From a virus, in the IMG/VR virus record IMGVR_UViG_3300025082_002101, positions 1-25,291 of that record: a stretch of DNA of 25,291 bases; one strand, given 5' to 3'. The notes below the pieces were generated by a model that saw nothing but the letters and a program-made list of their open reading frames with translations, was not told the DNA's origin and made no database searches. Every line of letters begins with the position of its first letter. Position 1 is the stretch's first letter. Both the position numbers and the translations under genes were made by a program. Below, piece by piece: positions 16,534 to 24,900 of the stretch.

Positions 16534-17216
16534 GTTATTTCCTCTTCCCACTTCTTAAATCCTTCTTTACCACAATTAAATATAAAATCTATTATTGATA
16601 ATCCTGGTATGAAGTCACCGTGTAACTGATTGTATTTGTTATTTGCAAACAGCAAATACATTAGTTCTATGTTGTTTTCTTTAAACTTATCTTCTTCCAA
16701 ATAATTTCTACCGCTGTTACCTGAGATATAAGTGGTAGCAGATATCCACTTTAAAATATTAACTAATAACTCCGTTGAACCGCCTTGTAAGTCTGGTATA
16801 CTGGAAGCTTTTATCATGTGTGTTTTTATTTCTAGGTATTCACATATAGCGTTTAATATACAAATATTAAAGCTTGATAATCTCTCCCACTCTTTGCTAT
16901 TATAAATAATCTCAAGTATTGGAAAGAAATCATCAAAGTATTCACACCTGCTGTAATTCTGTATTATTGATTTTAAATGTTTTTTTCTCCAACTGGTGTT
17001 TGAATTTATTATTGTTTTTTCTATTGCTTGTGTTCCTTTTAAAACCGGTACTGTTAGCCATTGTTTGCCCTGATGGGTTTTTATTTCTACTCTGTTTTGA
17101 TAACCGTTTTTTGAGAACTGTACTGTGTCTAATAGAACCAATATATTTGATCTTACCATTTTACAAAAGAAGCCCAACCATGGGAGAAACACCGGTTGGT
17201 GTATTGTAACTATCAT
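16521..17216 (-). CDS. WbqC-family protein
   Basis: 231 residues. The N-terminus (MIVTIHQPVFLPWLGFFCKM, then LLDTVQFSKNGYQNRVEI and KQWLTVPVLKG) is the diagnostic pattern of the WbqC family: 'HQP-f-PwlGfF-K', 'lD-vqf-k---qnR', 'WltvPv'. Members occur in O-antigen and other surface-sugar clusters. Their biochemical role is not firmly established; transfer of a small group to an amino-sugar is often proposed. The C-terminal third is helical and less conserved. It starts with an ATGA overlap on the deacetylase-like gene, which points to joint production with that enzyme and the epimerase. Confidence 0.88.
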   Translation of the reverse strand: MIVTIHQPVFLPWLGFFCKMVRSNILVLLDTVQFSKNGYQNRVEIKTHQGKQWLTVPVLKGTQAIEKTIINSNTSWRKKHLKSIIQNYSRCEYFDDFFPILEIIYNSKEWERLSSFNICILNAICEYLEIKTHMIKASSIPDLQGGSTELLVNILKWISATTYISGNSGRNYLEEDKFKENNIELMYLLFANNKYNQLHGDFIPGLSIIDFIFNCGKEGFKKWEEEITCES

Positions 17217-17917
17217 TGCGGATATGTCCTCCCTAAGTAGTAGTGTTTTTCATACCAGAGATAAGGATGAGTTAGCATCTGTATTTTGTTATGGTTGTTT
17301 AGGTGTTCACAAATACAACCTTCTTGCCAGATACCATTAGAATCTGATAAGTATATAAACTCTGAACCACCAAAAAACTCTGTAGAATAAACATGTTTTT
17401 CAAATATTCCGTGTTGGTCATACCTCATAAAATCCATTTCAAAGTCGCCCAATAAACTGTCTTTTTTTGCCCTGTTATCACCATGTGGTGCAACAGATAC
17501 AACATTTATATTAAAAAACTCGTCCATCATTTTCTTATCTTCTCTTAATGTTTGCACATACTCTCTATAATCACGTTTTATCCCCATTACATCCATAAAA
17601 AATAAACCCTCTGAATGTAAACCAATTTCGTGTCCTAATTCTATTATTTGATCAACAATATTAGTTGTATTAAACCCAAAAGCGTTATACTCGTTGGCGT
17701 GTAATCTGAGGAAGAAGGTTGAACTAACACCTACTTCTTTTTCTATCTTGGCAATTTCCAAAGCTCTTAAAGGATTAAACTCAATATCATGCCTTAATAT
17801 TAAAACTTTCCTCATATCCTTCTTATAATACCTAAATGGAACAAGTTCATAACCAGCCGCTTGAAACATATATAATGTCTTTCTATAATGATCAAAGGTA
17901 AAGTCTTTACAGCTCAT
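17213..17917 (-). CDS. Polysaccharide-deacetylase-like protein (NodB superfamily, RHDxD type)
   Basis: 234 residues. Seen: LRHDIEFNPLRALEIAKIEKE (41-61), GVSSTFFLRLHANEYNAFG, the metal-site motif GHEIGLHSE (95-103), APHGDNRAKKD (143-153) and a final MLTHPYLWY (214-222). These are the motifs of a NodB-like subfamily common in surface-polysaccharide clusters, in which the first motif usually reads RHDVD. Here the second acidic residue is Glu46. Family knowledge: such enzymes remove N- or O-acetyl groups from sugars with a divalent metal. There is no signal peptide, so the protein should act in the cytoplasm. ATGA overlaps on both sides indicate a shared transcript. A role on amino-sugar intermediates fits the WbqC neighbour (inference). 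Confidence 0.82.
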   Translation of the reverse strand: MSCKDFTFDHYRKTLYMFQAAGYELVPFRYYKKDMRKVLILRHDIEFNPLRALEIAKIEKEVGVSSTFFLRLHANEYNAFGFNTTNIVDQIIELGHEIGLHSEGLFFMDVMGIKRDYREYVQTLREDKKMMDEFFNINVVSVAPHGDNRAKKDSLLGDFEMDFMRYDQHGIFEKHVYSTEFFGGSEFIYLSDSNGIWQEGCICEHLNNHNKIQMLTHPYLWYEKHYYLGRTYPQ

Positions 17918-18780
17918 GTACTTAACACCCTCTCCAGCTCCTTACACCAATATTTATTCAAAGCCTTCTCATTGAAGTTTTCTTTTATATGTAACCATCT
18001 TTTTTCTGTTTCATCCTGAGTTGTATATTTAATAAAACTATCAACAGCACCAGGTATATTTTTTATTTTATCAACACTAAATATATTATCTTCATCCATG
18101 TTTAGGTAAATACACCACCTACCATAAGCCAATGCCTGGAAGGTGCTTCTACCAAAGTCCAATTGCTTTGATACCCTTACAAAACCATGTGCTTCAGGTA
18201 GATCGTTCCTAAAGTCAACTTTACCTCTCCATTTAACGTGCTGAAAACCACCATCAAACTTATAAAGTATAGTTCTAAAAGAAGATATGAGATGTATTTC
18301 AACATCGTACATATTTATAAATGCTTTTACTATTCTCCTCTGCATTTCTTCGTCCATGTAAGGATCATTATTATCTATCCAATACCAAAGTATCCTCCTG
18401 TTGTTTGGTATAGGTGGACACGTCTTAGGAATTACTAAAGCGTTCGGTCTATACATACACTTACACGGTATTTTTGGTAACCTATGTTTTAAGAGATATG
18501 CCGCTTGGTTTGAATTAGTCCATATCTCCGCCGGTGGATTATTGTTTATTTTAATTCTTAAATCTTCTCTATCTAATATTTTTCTGGTAGTACCACCACA
18601 GAGATAAACTATACTCTTTTTGTTATCCCTCACATCTATCCTATTATGTAGAACAACAGCGTCAAACTTGTTAGCATTAGAATCCTTTGTGAATTCTATA
18701 TCATGAGTAGGACGTAGTATTTGTCCTATTCGGTTTGCTCCCATGGTTGTTCTACCTGTTTTTACTATAGATACCTTCAT
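17914..18780 (-). CDS. Glycosyltransferase-like protein (GT-B type)
   Basis: About 288 residues from the ATG at 18780, which overlaps the previous stop (ATGA); a TTG six codons upstream is less likely. The N-terminal half has alternating strands with DAVVLHNRID and SIVYLCGGTTRK, and the middle has PNNRRILWYWIDNNDPYMDEE. The C-terminal half carries SKQLDFGRSTFQALAYGRWCIYL, similar to the nucleotide-binding region of GT-B enzymes in which an 'E-a-a-G-p-i' stretch holds the donor. The canonical Glu is not obvious, so the enzyme may be divergent or the class misassigned. The protein is shorter than usual two-domain GT-B enzymes. Context strongly favours a sugar-transfer role, but the acceptor is unknown. 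Confidence 0.6.
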   Translation of the reverse strand: MKVSIVKTGRTTMGANRIGQILRPTHDIEFTKDSNANKFDAVVLHNRIDVRDNKKSIVYLCGGTTRKILDREDLRIKINNNPPAEIWTNSNQAAYLLKHRLPKIPCKCMYRPNALVIPKTCPPIPNNRRILWYWIDNNDPYMDEEMQRRIVKAFINMYDVEIHLISSFRTILYKFDGGFQHVKWRGKVDFRNDLPEAHGFVRVSKQLDFGRSTFQALAYGRWCIYLNMDEDNIFSVDKIKNIPGAVDSFIKYTTQDETEKRWLHIKENFNEKALNKYWCKELERVLST

Positions 18781-19370
18781 TTTATACCGCTGATCCAAAC
18801 CTCCTTGTAAGCTTTACAATCAACTACTTCTGCCCATAAATTTATAAATCCTGCCGACAAAAACATTTCATGCATATACTTTCTTCCTGGTATAGCGTGA
18901 ACATGTTTGCTCCTTATTCCTTCTATTGGTACAATCAAATCTAACCTACCACCGGGTTTTAACACTCTGTAGAATTCCTTCAACGTTTCTAATGGCTTTA
19001 TCAAGTGTTCAAAGGTGTGTCGGTGATAAACCACGTCAAAGAAATCAAAACCATAAGGTAAATTATGTAGATCACAACACTTCGTTACATGTCCAGCTTC
19101 TTCCGCAACCCTTACCTTAGCTGGTTGGAAGTCTGCACCAAAAGGTATGTAACCATATTTCCTCATTACGTCCATAGCAAACCCGTCACCACAACCGGCA
19201 TCGAGAACCTTACAACCTCTTATCCAATTCTTTTTAAACTTCTTAACAGCATCTCTACACCGTTGCATATATACTGGATATTTTCTAGTCCAAATACAAC
19301 TACCCATCTGACCAGCTTTATAAGCCTTGTATGTCTTGAATTTCTTTACCACGATCTTTGGTTTCTTCAT
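18777..19370 (-). CDS. Class I SAM-dependent methyltransferase
   Basis: 197 residues. Motif I is VLDAGCGDGFA (55-65), motif II is at GADFQPAKV (78-86), CCDLHNLPYGFDFFDVVYHRHTFEHL (98-123) includes the post-II region, and LKPGGRLDLIVP (137-148) is motif III. This is the Methyltransf_11 layout; the N-terminal 50 residues are Lys-rich with a WTRKYPVYMQR segment. Family knowledge: such small enzymes methylate sugars, lipids or proteins. The FEHL motif is typical of this clade and gives no substrate. It overlaps its neighbours on both sides by 4 bases. It is the second methyltransferase in the cassette, from a different family than the FkbM-like one. Confidence 0.88.
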   Translation of the reverse strand: MKKPKIVVKKFKTYKAYKAGQMGSCIWTRKYPVYMQRCRDAVKKFKKNWIRGCKVLDAGCGDGFAMDVMRKYGYIPFGADFQPAKVRVAEEAGHVTKCCDLHNLPYGFDFFDVVYHRHTFEHLIKPLETLKEFYRVLKPGGRLDLIVPIEGIRSKHVHAIPGRKYMHEMFLSAGFINLWAEVVDCKAYKEVWISGIK

Positions 19371-19975
19371 TTTCTTATTTTTCCTCCTTTTGGTACGTCA
19401 TATCCATAATCATTTGCTAAACATATAATGTTCAACGTTAAGTTATAATCCTCTTTTAGTAAGTCTTCCCACGTCCAATTGCTGTGTCCTCTGCTACCGC
19501 TCTTCGGTATACCAGGATACTCAACACCATCTTTACCTATAAGTTTGCTTATTGTTTCCCAATTTTCTTCTACCTGCTCCAACTGATATCTAAAATGTGC
19601 TCTACCTTCAGCAAGTTTATTCCAGTAGAACCAATACTTCATACACCGTAGTAATAGTGAATCCTTCATTTTAACTGGGATATGTTTACAAACAAAATCC
19701 CAGGAGAACTGTTGTGCTGTTTGGAATAAACTAATACAATTAAGCGGATATCTTGTCTGGTGTAAAACGATATCATCATCTCTGTATTTTGTTCTTATTA
19801 CTCTTTTATATTTTTCTGGATCTAGTGGACTTCCATATCTAGGATCAGCCGCATAATACCAACTAGATACACCGTCTTTTCCCCATCTCTCGTGGCCAAT
19901 ACTTAATCCAAGAGATGTTAATAATTTAGAAGCTGACCTGGTGCCGCTTCGTCCACAACCGGTTATAATAATCAT
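19367..19975 (-). CDS. Sulfotransferase-like protein, copy 1 of a tandem pair
   Basis: 202 residues. The P-loop-like GCGRSGT at 6-12 matches the 5'-phosphosulfate-binding loop of PAPS sulfotransferases, and RYPLNCIS (75-82) matches the 3'-phosphate motif R-x-P-(x)-S. Family knowledge: such enzymes move sulfate from PAPS to hydroxyl or amino groups of sugars, lipids or peptides. Shared with the next gene: GHE(R/K)W, W(Y/E)YAADPR, KYWFYWNKLA and a late W(E/K)DL element, so the two are paralogues. There is no signal peptide or membrane segment, so the protein is cytoplasmic. It is about 60 residues shorter than typical sulfotransferases. A nucleotide-kinase-like P-loop role is a weaker alternative. 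Confidence 0.78.
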   Translation of the reverse strand: MIIITGCGRSGTRSASKLLTSLGLSIGHERWGKDGVSSWYYAADPRYGSPLDPEKYKRVIRTKYRDDDIVLHQTRYPLNCISLFQTAQQFSWDFVCKHIPVKMKDSLLLRCMKYWFYWNKLAEGRAHFRYQLEQVEENWETISKLIGKDGVEYPGIPKSGSRGHSNWTWEDLLKEDYNLTLNIICLANDYGYDVPKGGKIRK

Positions 19976-20553
19976 ATCTCGTACCCGTATCTCCTACCGA
20001 GCTTTATTATCTCTTTCATTAATGATTTATCTGTTCGTCTTAAATCTTTCCATGTTAATCTTGTTTCATAAGTTTTCTTTGAAAGTATAGGTACTTCACT
20101 TAAAAATTTATACTTTTTAATTTTAAAAACCTTCATTATTTCAGTCCAGTTTTTCTTTATTTGTTCTATCTGGAAAGTAAAAACAGATCTACCTGCCGCT
20201 AATTTATTCCAGTAAAACCAGTACTTCATTGCTTTTAAAGTTAAATCGTCGTCGTGATTGACCGGTATATGTTTTTCAATATATTGCCAGGAAATAGGAG
20301 AAAAACATCTCACAGAATTTATACAGTTAAGTGGCTTCCTAACAATGTGGATAACTATTTTATCCTCTGTTAAAGCTCTTATTGGTCTAGCTTTTTTAGG
20401 ACTAGCTATCCTTGGATCTGCTGCGTATTCCCACGACACGACACCGTGTTTACGCCACTTCTCATGCCCTATTTCTAGCCCTGCTTTTGTTCTTAATAGG
20501 TGTGTAACAGTGTTGGTTCCACTACGTCCACAACCGGTTATTATTCTAAGCAT
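19972..20553 (-). CDS. Sulfotransferase-like protein, copy 2 of a tandem pair
   Basis: 193 residues, paralogous to the gene that follows it and overlapping it by 4 bases (ATGA). The 5' loop GCGRSGT is at 7-13 and the 3' element RKPLNCINS at 72-80. Shared blocks: SWEYAADPR, HIPV, KAMKYWFYWNKLAAGRSVF and LTWKDLRR. The sequences between the blocks have diverged well beyond recent duplication, so the copies probably modify different positions or acceptors (inference). It is the first gene after the 246-bp gap holding the shared 23-bp motif (19 bases upstream of the ATG), so it may be first in its transcript. A GGA lies about 8 bases before the ATG; the Shine-Dalgarno is weak. Confidence 0.78.
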   Translation of the reverse strand: MLRIITGCGRSGTNTVTHLLRTKAGLEIGHEKWRKHGVVSWEYAADPRIASPKKARPIRALTEDKIVIHIVRKPLNCINSVRCFSPISWQYIEKHIPVNHDDDLTLKAMKYWFYWNKLAAGRSVFTFQIEQIKKNWTEIMKVFKIKKYKFLSEVPILSKKTYETRLTWKDLRRTDKSLMKEIIKLGRRYGYEI

Positions 20554-20572
20554 CTTATTTATCCAACCTTAC

Positions 20573-20595
20573 ATATTTACTAATATCCACATTCA
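20573..20595 (-). promoter_or_regulatory. Second copy of the 23-bp intergenic motif, candidate promoter/operator
   Basis: On the minus strand this site carries GATATTAGTA with flanks that match 20 of 23 bases of the 13748-13726 site. It ends 19 bases before the ATG of the first sulfotransferase-like gene. If it is a promoter, transcription would start within or just after it. A stand-alone TATAAT hexamer lies further upstream (20627-20622) without a convincing -35. No hairpin-plus-U terminator is visible in 20554-20650, which otherwise appears to be non-coding. Confidence 0.5.
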
Positions 20596-20650
20596 TTAAC
20601 TTATGCCACAAATAATGAAAAATTATATATATTACAGTATTTATTATTCC

Positions 20651-20800
20651 TCAAAAACAAGCATTACTTATTGCTCCAAGTTTAAATAAACACATCTCTA
20701 TTTGGAAATAAAAGAAAATGCTCATAGTACTTATAACAACTATTCTATAGATTATACTTTTAAAACAAAGATAACCAAGTGGTGATTCCATTTTTTCCAT
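20651..20800 (-). CDS. Small hydrophobic protein, 49 residues (possible membrane peptide)
   Basis: ATG at 20800 overlaps the TAA of the upstream glycosyltransferase gene as TAATG, the same junction used by three tail genes, and AAGGAG lies 11 bases before it (compare 12 bases before the tail-tip gene). The frame runs 49 codons to TGA at 20651. Residues about 15-34 (SIIYRIVVISTMSIFFYFQI) are hydrophobic with one Arg and could form a single membrane helix; three Cys are spread along it. The Shine-Dalgarno also lies inside the coding end of the previous gene, so it may be chance. No homology can be seen from sequence alone. Confidence 0.4.
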   Translation of the reverse strand: MEKMESPLGYLCFKSIIYRIVVISTMSIFFYFQIEMCLFKLGAISNACF

Positions 20801-21954
20801 TAGTTGTGAAACTCCTTTATTATCTTCCTGAAAAATCTATCCAATTTCCAAATGTAGTTTTCCATCACAATACTTTTTGAATACTTGTTATTTGCTAAAT
20901 CCTTTTCACCTTTATACTTCTTAATATCAAGCTTAACTCTATTTAGATTCTTACACTTAATCCCTATTCCATATCTGTTTGCTAACCTTATACAACCTTT
21001 GAAATTTATTATCACCGGTATAACACCAGCCGCTATATACTCCCAGTACTTATTAGGAGTTGTGTTATTGAGAAAATCGTAAGAACCAGGGTTTGTATCT
21101 CTAAAATTAAATCCTACTAAACCATAATGGAACTGCGTCATCTCTTTTAGTAATTTTAGATATGGCACCTGGTAGTGAAAGTGGAACAGCTTATTGTTTT
21201 TTCTCTCCTCCAGGTAGTCACCATAAGCCGCCTTATACCTGTTGCCACCATAAGCGTGGACATGTATCCCTTGCGCCATCAACTCCTTAAACAACGGCAA
21301 ATAATACCTATATTGATATGTTGGTGAATCGTTACTGTTCACCATTCCGCCTTCGTAAACAAAATGTATTCCGTTCTTTCTTTTTGGTAGTGGGTCTTTA
21401 GGTATCCAATCCTGAGGAACGTAACCATGTAAAGCCATCCACGGTGCTTTTATGTTGTATTTCATATTAGCAAATTTCATTACTTCTTCTGCTATTACTA
21501 TTATCCCTTGAGCAGTTTCAAAACCAGCTTTCTCAGCTTTTACGTCACCACTTTCACAACTCAAGTGGGGTCTACGGTAAGAAGACATATCATGAACAGA
21601 AAAAACTATTGGTAAACTGTCTCCAACCACTTCTCTCATCAACGTGTAAGCACTATTAGGTTCCTGGTGCGCTATTATAATGTCCGGTTTAACAGCTCTA
21701 ACATACTTTTTAAGTATCCTTATTTTTTCTCCTCTACTAGATGTTCTCTTTAGATCACAAACGTGTTTAAAACACCCTTTTACAAGGTCTCTATGAGCGG
21801 AAAAGCAGTTATCGTAGGCAATAGTGGACTCATAACCAAACATAGTCTTTAGAGCCTGTGTTTCCTTTGCCATTCTAATGCTAAAACATTTACGATATCT
21901 CATTACTCTTATTGGTTTTTTTGGTTTCTTATTTGAGAAATAGTTATCAAACAT
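20800..21954 (-). CDS. Glycosyltransferase (GT-B), paralogue of the last domain of the giant glycosyltransferase
   Basis: 384 residues. Seen: DIIIAHQEPNSAY (91-103), SVHDMSSYRRP (119-129), a HFVYEGGM strand (197-204), QYRYYLPLF then GIHVHAYGG (229-237), and NKYWEYIAAGVIPVI (301-315), a typical GT-B C-terminal donor-site layout. Each block recurs in the last 370 residues of the gene immediately upstream, as HQEPN, VHDMTSHRLP, IVYMGG, GINVHVYP, NRFWDFLGAGLPVI and the end motif (M)(D/E)N-WKLD, so the two arose by duplication. The start ATG overlaps the stop of that gene by 8 bases. Donor and acceptor sugars are unknown. The enzyme has no membrane segment and should be cytoplasmic. Confidence 0.8.
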   Translation of the reverse strand: MFDNYFSNKKPKKPIRVMRYRKCFSIRMAKETQALKTMFGYESTIAYDNCFSAHRDLVKGCFKHVCDLKRTSSRGEKIRILKKYVRAVKPDIIIAHQEPNSAYTLMREVVGDSLPIVFSVHDMSSYRRPHLSCESGDVKAEKAGFETAQGIIVIAEEVMKFANMKYNIKAPWMALHGYVPQDWIPKDPLPKRKNGIHFVYEGGMVNSNDSPTYQYRYYLPLFKELMAQGIHVHAYGGNRYKAAYGDYLEERKNNKLFHFHYQVPYLKLLKEMTQFHYGLVGFNFRDTNPGSYDFLNNTTPNKYWEYIAAGVIPVIINFKGCIRLANRYGIGIKCKNLNRVKLDIKKYKGEKDLANNKYSKSIVMENYIWKLDRFFRKIIKEFHN

Positions 21955-24900
21955 GATAATCCTCCATCACAAACCGGATCAACTTGTCTAGCTTCCAAGC
22001 GAAGTTATCCATCATAAATAGCTTTATCTTTTCATCTGGTATAGTTTTATTCTTACCAAAGTTGTTTATTTTTTCTTTTAACTTTTCTAAATCATCACAT
22101 TGGAAACCGAAACCATAATCTTCCGCTATCTCGCCTATAGTTGGATTATTATGAACTATAACAGGTAAACCAGCACCTAAGAAATCCCAAAACCTGTTCG
22201 GCATAGCTGTTCTAACAAAGTCTATTGTACTTTTACTGGAACTTTCTATGTTCCACGTGCAGATACCAAAATGATACTGTGTAATTGTTTCCATCAACTC
22301 ATCAAAAGGTAGTGGCGTATAAATATGTAATCTACTATTCTTCCTTGTTTCAGCACCGTATTCGACGTCCTTTATTAGGTTAAAACTGTTTGGATACACA
22401 TGAACGTTTATACCCTGTTTCGTTATCTCCTGGAATTGGGGTAGGTTATACCGGTATCTTATATCCGATCTCCAGTTCTGTGTTGACACACCACCCATAT
22501 AAACGATATGTGTTCCATCCTGTTTCTTTGGTAATTTGTTCTTAGGTAGCATGTTTAAAGACGGTGTACTGGGAATTGTTATCCACGGTGCTGTAATGTC
22601 GTATCTTTGTTTTGCCCAGGAAACGGTACTTGGAGTCACAACGATAATGCCATGTGATTCCTCAAAACCTACCTTTTCACCAAACAACTCTTTCTGAGAT
22701 ATCTGGTCCAATGGTAATCTATGGCTTGTCATATCGTGTACTTCAAATAACCACGGTATTTTTAAATCGTCACAAACCGTTTTTACAATAGGAACATACC
22801 AGTTTGGCTCCTGGTGAACTATTACTACATCCGGTTCTACCCTGTTTATTATTTCCAACAAAGATTCTTTAAAGACATCGGCACTTTCTCCCCAGTCAAT
22901 AATAAACACACCATCCATGTAACGCTTCGTTGGTGCCACCTCTTGCTTTAGTACCTTTTTACACATCAAATATGTTTTGTAACCATAGGTGTTGCGTAAA
23001 CCGTCTGAACTCTTACAAATCCTTATTTTCTGGTATCTTCTAACCCTTAATATAACCTTATGTTTTTTGAAACTTCTTTTTCTCATCCTTCTTATCTTAG
23101 CATCCGTTAAGGCTTTTCTATGTCCGTCTGCTTGTTCCTGTAAGTTCATTGAGCTACGTCCTTTATGAATTACATACAACGGTTTATCAATATATAAACA
23201 GCGGGTTACCTCCTCTAGTTTTAAAGCAAGATCAAAATCAACGGCTCCACGTAATTTAGGATTAAAACCATCCGTCTTATTATAAGATTCCCTTGACCAG
23301 ACTTTAAATTGGGAACTTATCATCTTCCGCTCTGAGTAGTTATTAAACGTGGTTGTTATCTGTTTGCTCTGCGTCCCAACAACACCGTCCTGGTTAATAT
23401 AATTGGTGTAGAAAAAACCTACAAATGGATTCTTATAATATACCTTTAAAACGTGGTGTACTGCTTTTGGTAAAAGCTCGTCGTCACTATCCAAACAACC
23501 TATTAGATCTGATGTCATATAATCCATAACTTTTCTGGACGTGAAGCCAATACCTTTGTTTTCTTTTGTTCTAATTAACCTTACGTTTTTTATACCTACC
23601 TCATTTTTTAGACGTTTTAAAGCCCGTTTAGCTATGGCAACGGTGTTATCCTCGGAACCATCGTCAATTAGTAAAACCTCGTCAGGTAAGCGTGTTTGTT
23701 TGGCTATACTATCTATAGCCCTCTCTACTGTTTTCTCCCTGTTCCAAGTGGTTATATAAATACCTATCGTTACGTCTTTAGCTTCCACACCTAATATACT
23801 TGAACCACATAAAAACCTTTTCCACCTTTTAAGGAATTTCTTTTTACTTTTTGCACCAACCTTCTGAGGATCAAAGTCTAACAACGTTTTATCCCTTAAC
23901 GTTGAATGAGCTATATGTTTTATATTTGAACCATGTAATACACCTATATTTAATCTTTCTCTTTTTGCTCTAAAACTAAAGTCGCTGTCCTCGTAATAAG
24001 CTGGTGAAAATATCTCATCAAAACCAGCAAGCTTGTTAAAGGTTTCTTTCTTCACCACCAAACCACCACCACCAACGTAATCGTATATATCAAAATCTTT
24101 CACGAACTTTACCGGTGTTGGGTTACCGTCCTCGTGCATTGTCCAATGTTCTATGCCAAGTAAATCAAAGCTATTTATCTTTGCTAAATATTTCTGTAGT
24201 GTGTTTTTACTAATTATCTGGTCGTTGTCTAAAAACAAAAGATAATCGCCGGTAGCGGCTTCGGCACCCTGGTTCCTTGCTTTAGCTACACCTTTGTTTA
24301 ATCCGTTACCTATAATCTTAACGTTACGGGTGCTCAACCATTTAATTGTACTGTCGCTGGAATGGTTATCAACAACTATGATTTCAACTTCCATACCACA
24401 GTCTTTATTGTTTTCTAAAGCCTGTATACACTTTTTGGTAACAGTTAATTGGTTCCTAGTGAGTACAATTATACTAAGTTTTTCGTTACCTATTTCAGTA
24501 GGAATAGAGGTTATAATGTCTTTTATGAAAACTTGTGTAAATCCGTCAGGTAATGATTTATCCCCACCCTGGACAAACCTAGTGTCTATTATTTCTCCCG
24601 GCGGAACCTTTATGTTTTCTCCTCTACCGCCCTGAAATATCTGGTCTATCTTTGTATCGTTACGGAAAAACATCCTCCTAACCTCCCTATTTATTGTTGT
24701 TACCGGTATAGAATTCATACACTTAGTTTGCTTGCTTCTGAGCATTCTTTCGTGGCATTCCGGTGAATAGTTGAACCAGCACGGTGAACATTTACATTTC
24801 CTTGCGTTTACAAACCTTATATAACTTAGGTAATCCTTAAAACGGTCACCTTTACGGCTTGGTCCCATTAAACCTATCGTTGGTTTCTGGAGTAATAAAG

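Noticed and set aside
20554-20600. A 13-codon ATG frame just before the first sulfotransferase-like gene as a leader peptide
   Set aside because: It is too short to judge, has no clear ribosome-binding site, and overlaps the shared 23-bp motif, which explains the conservation better.
20753-20758. TATAAT at 20758-20753 with a TTGGTT 16 bases upstream as a sigma70 promoter
   Set aside because: The -35 match is poor, and the hexamer lies within the small 49-codon frame. In AT-rich sequence such matches occur by chance.
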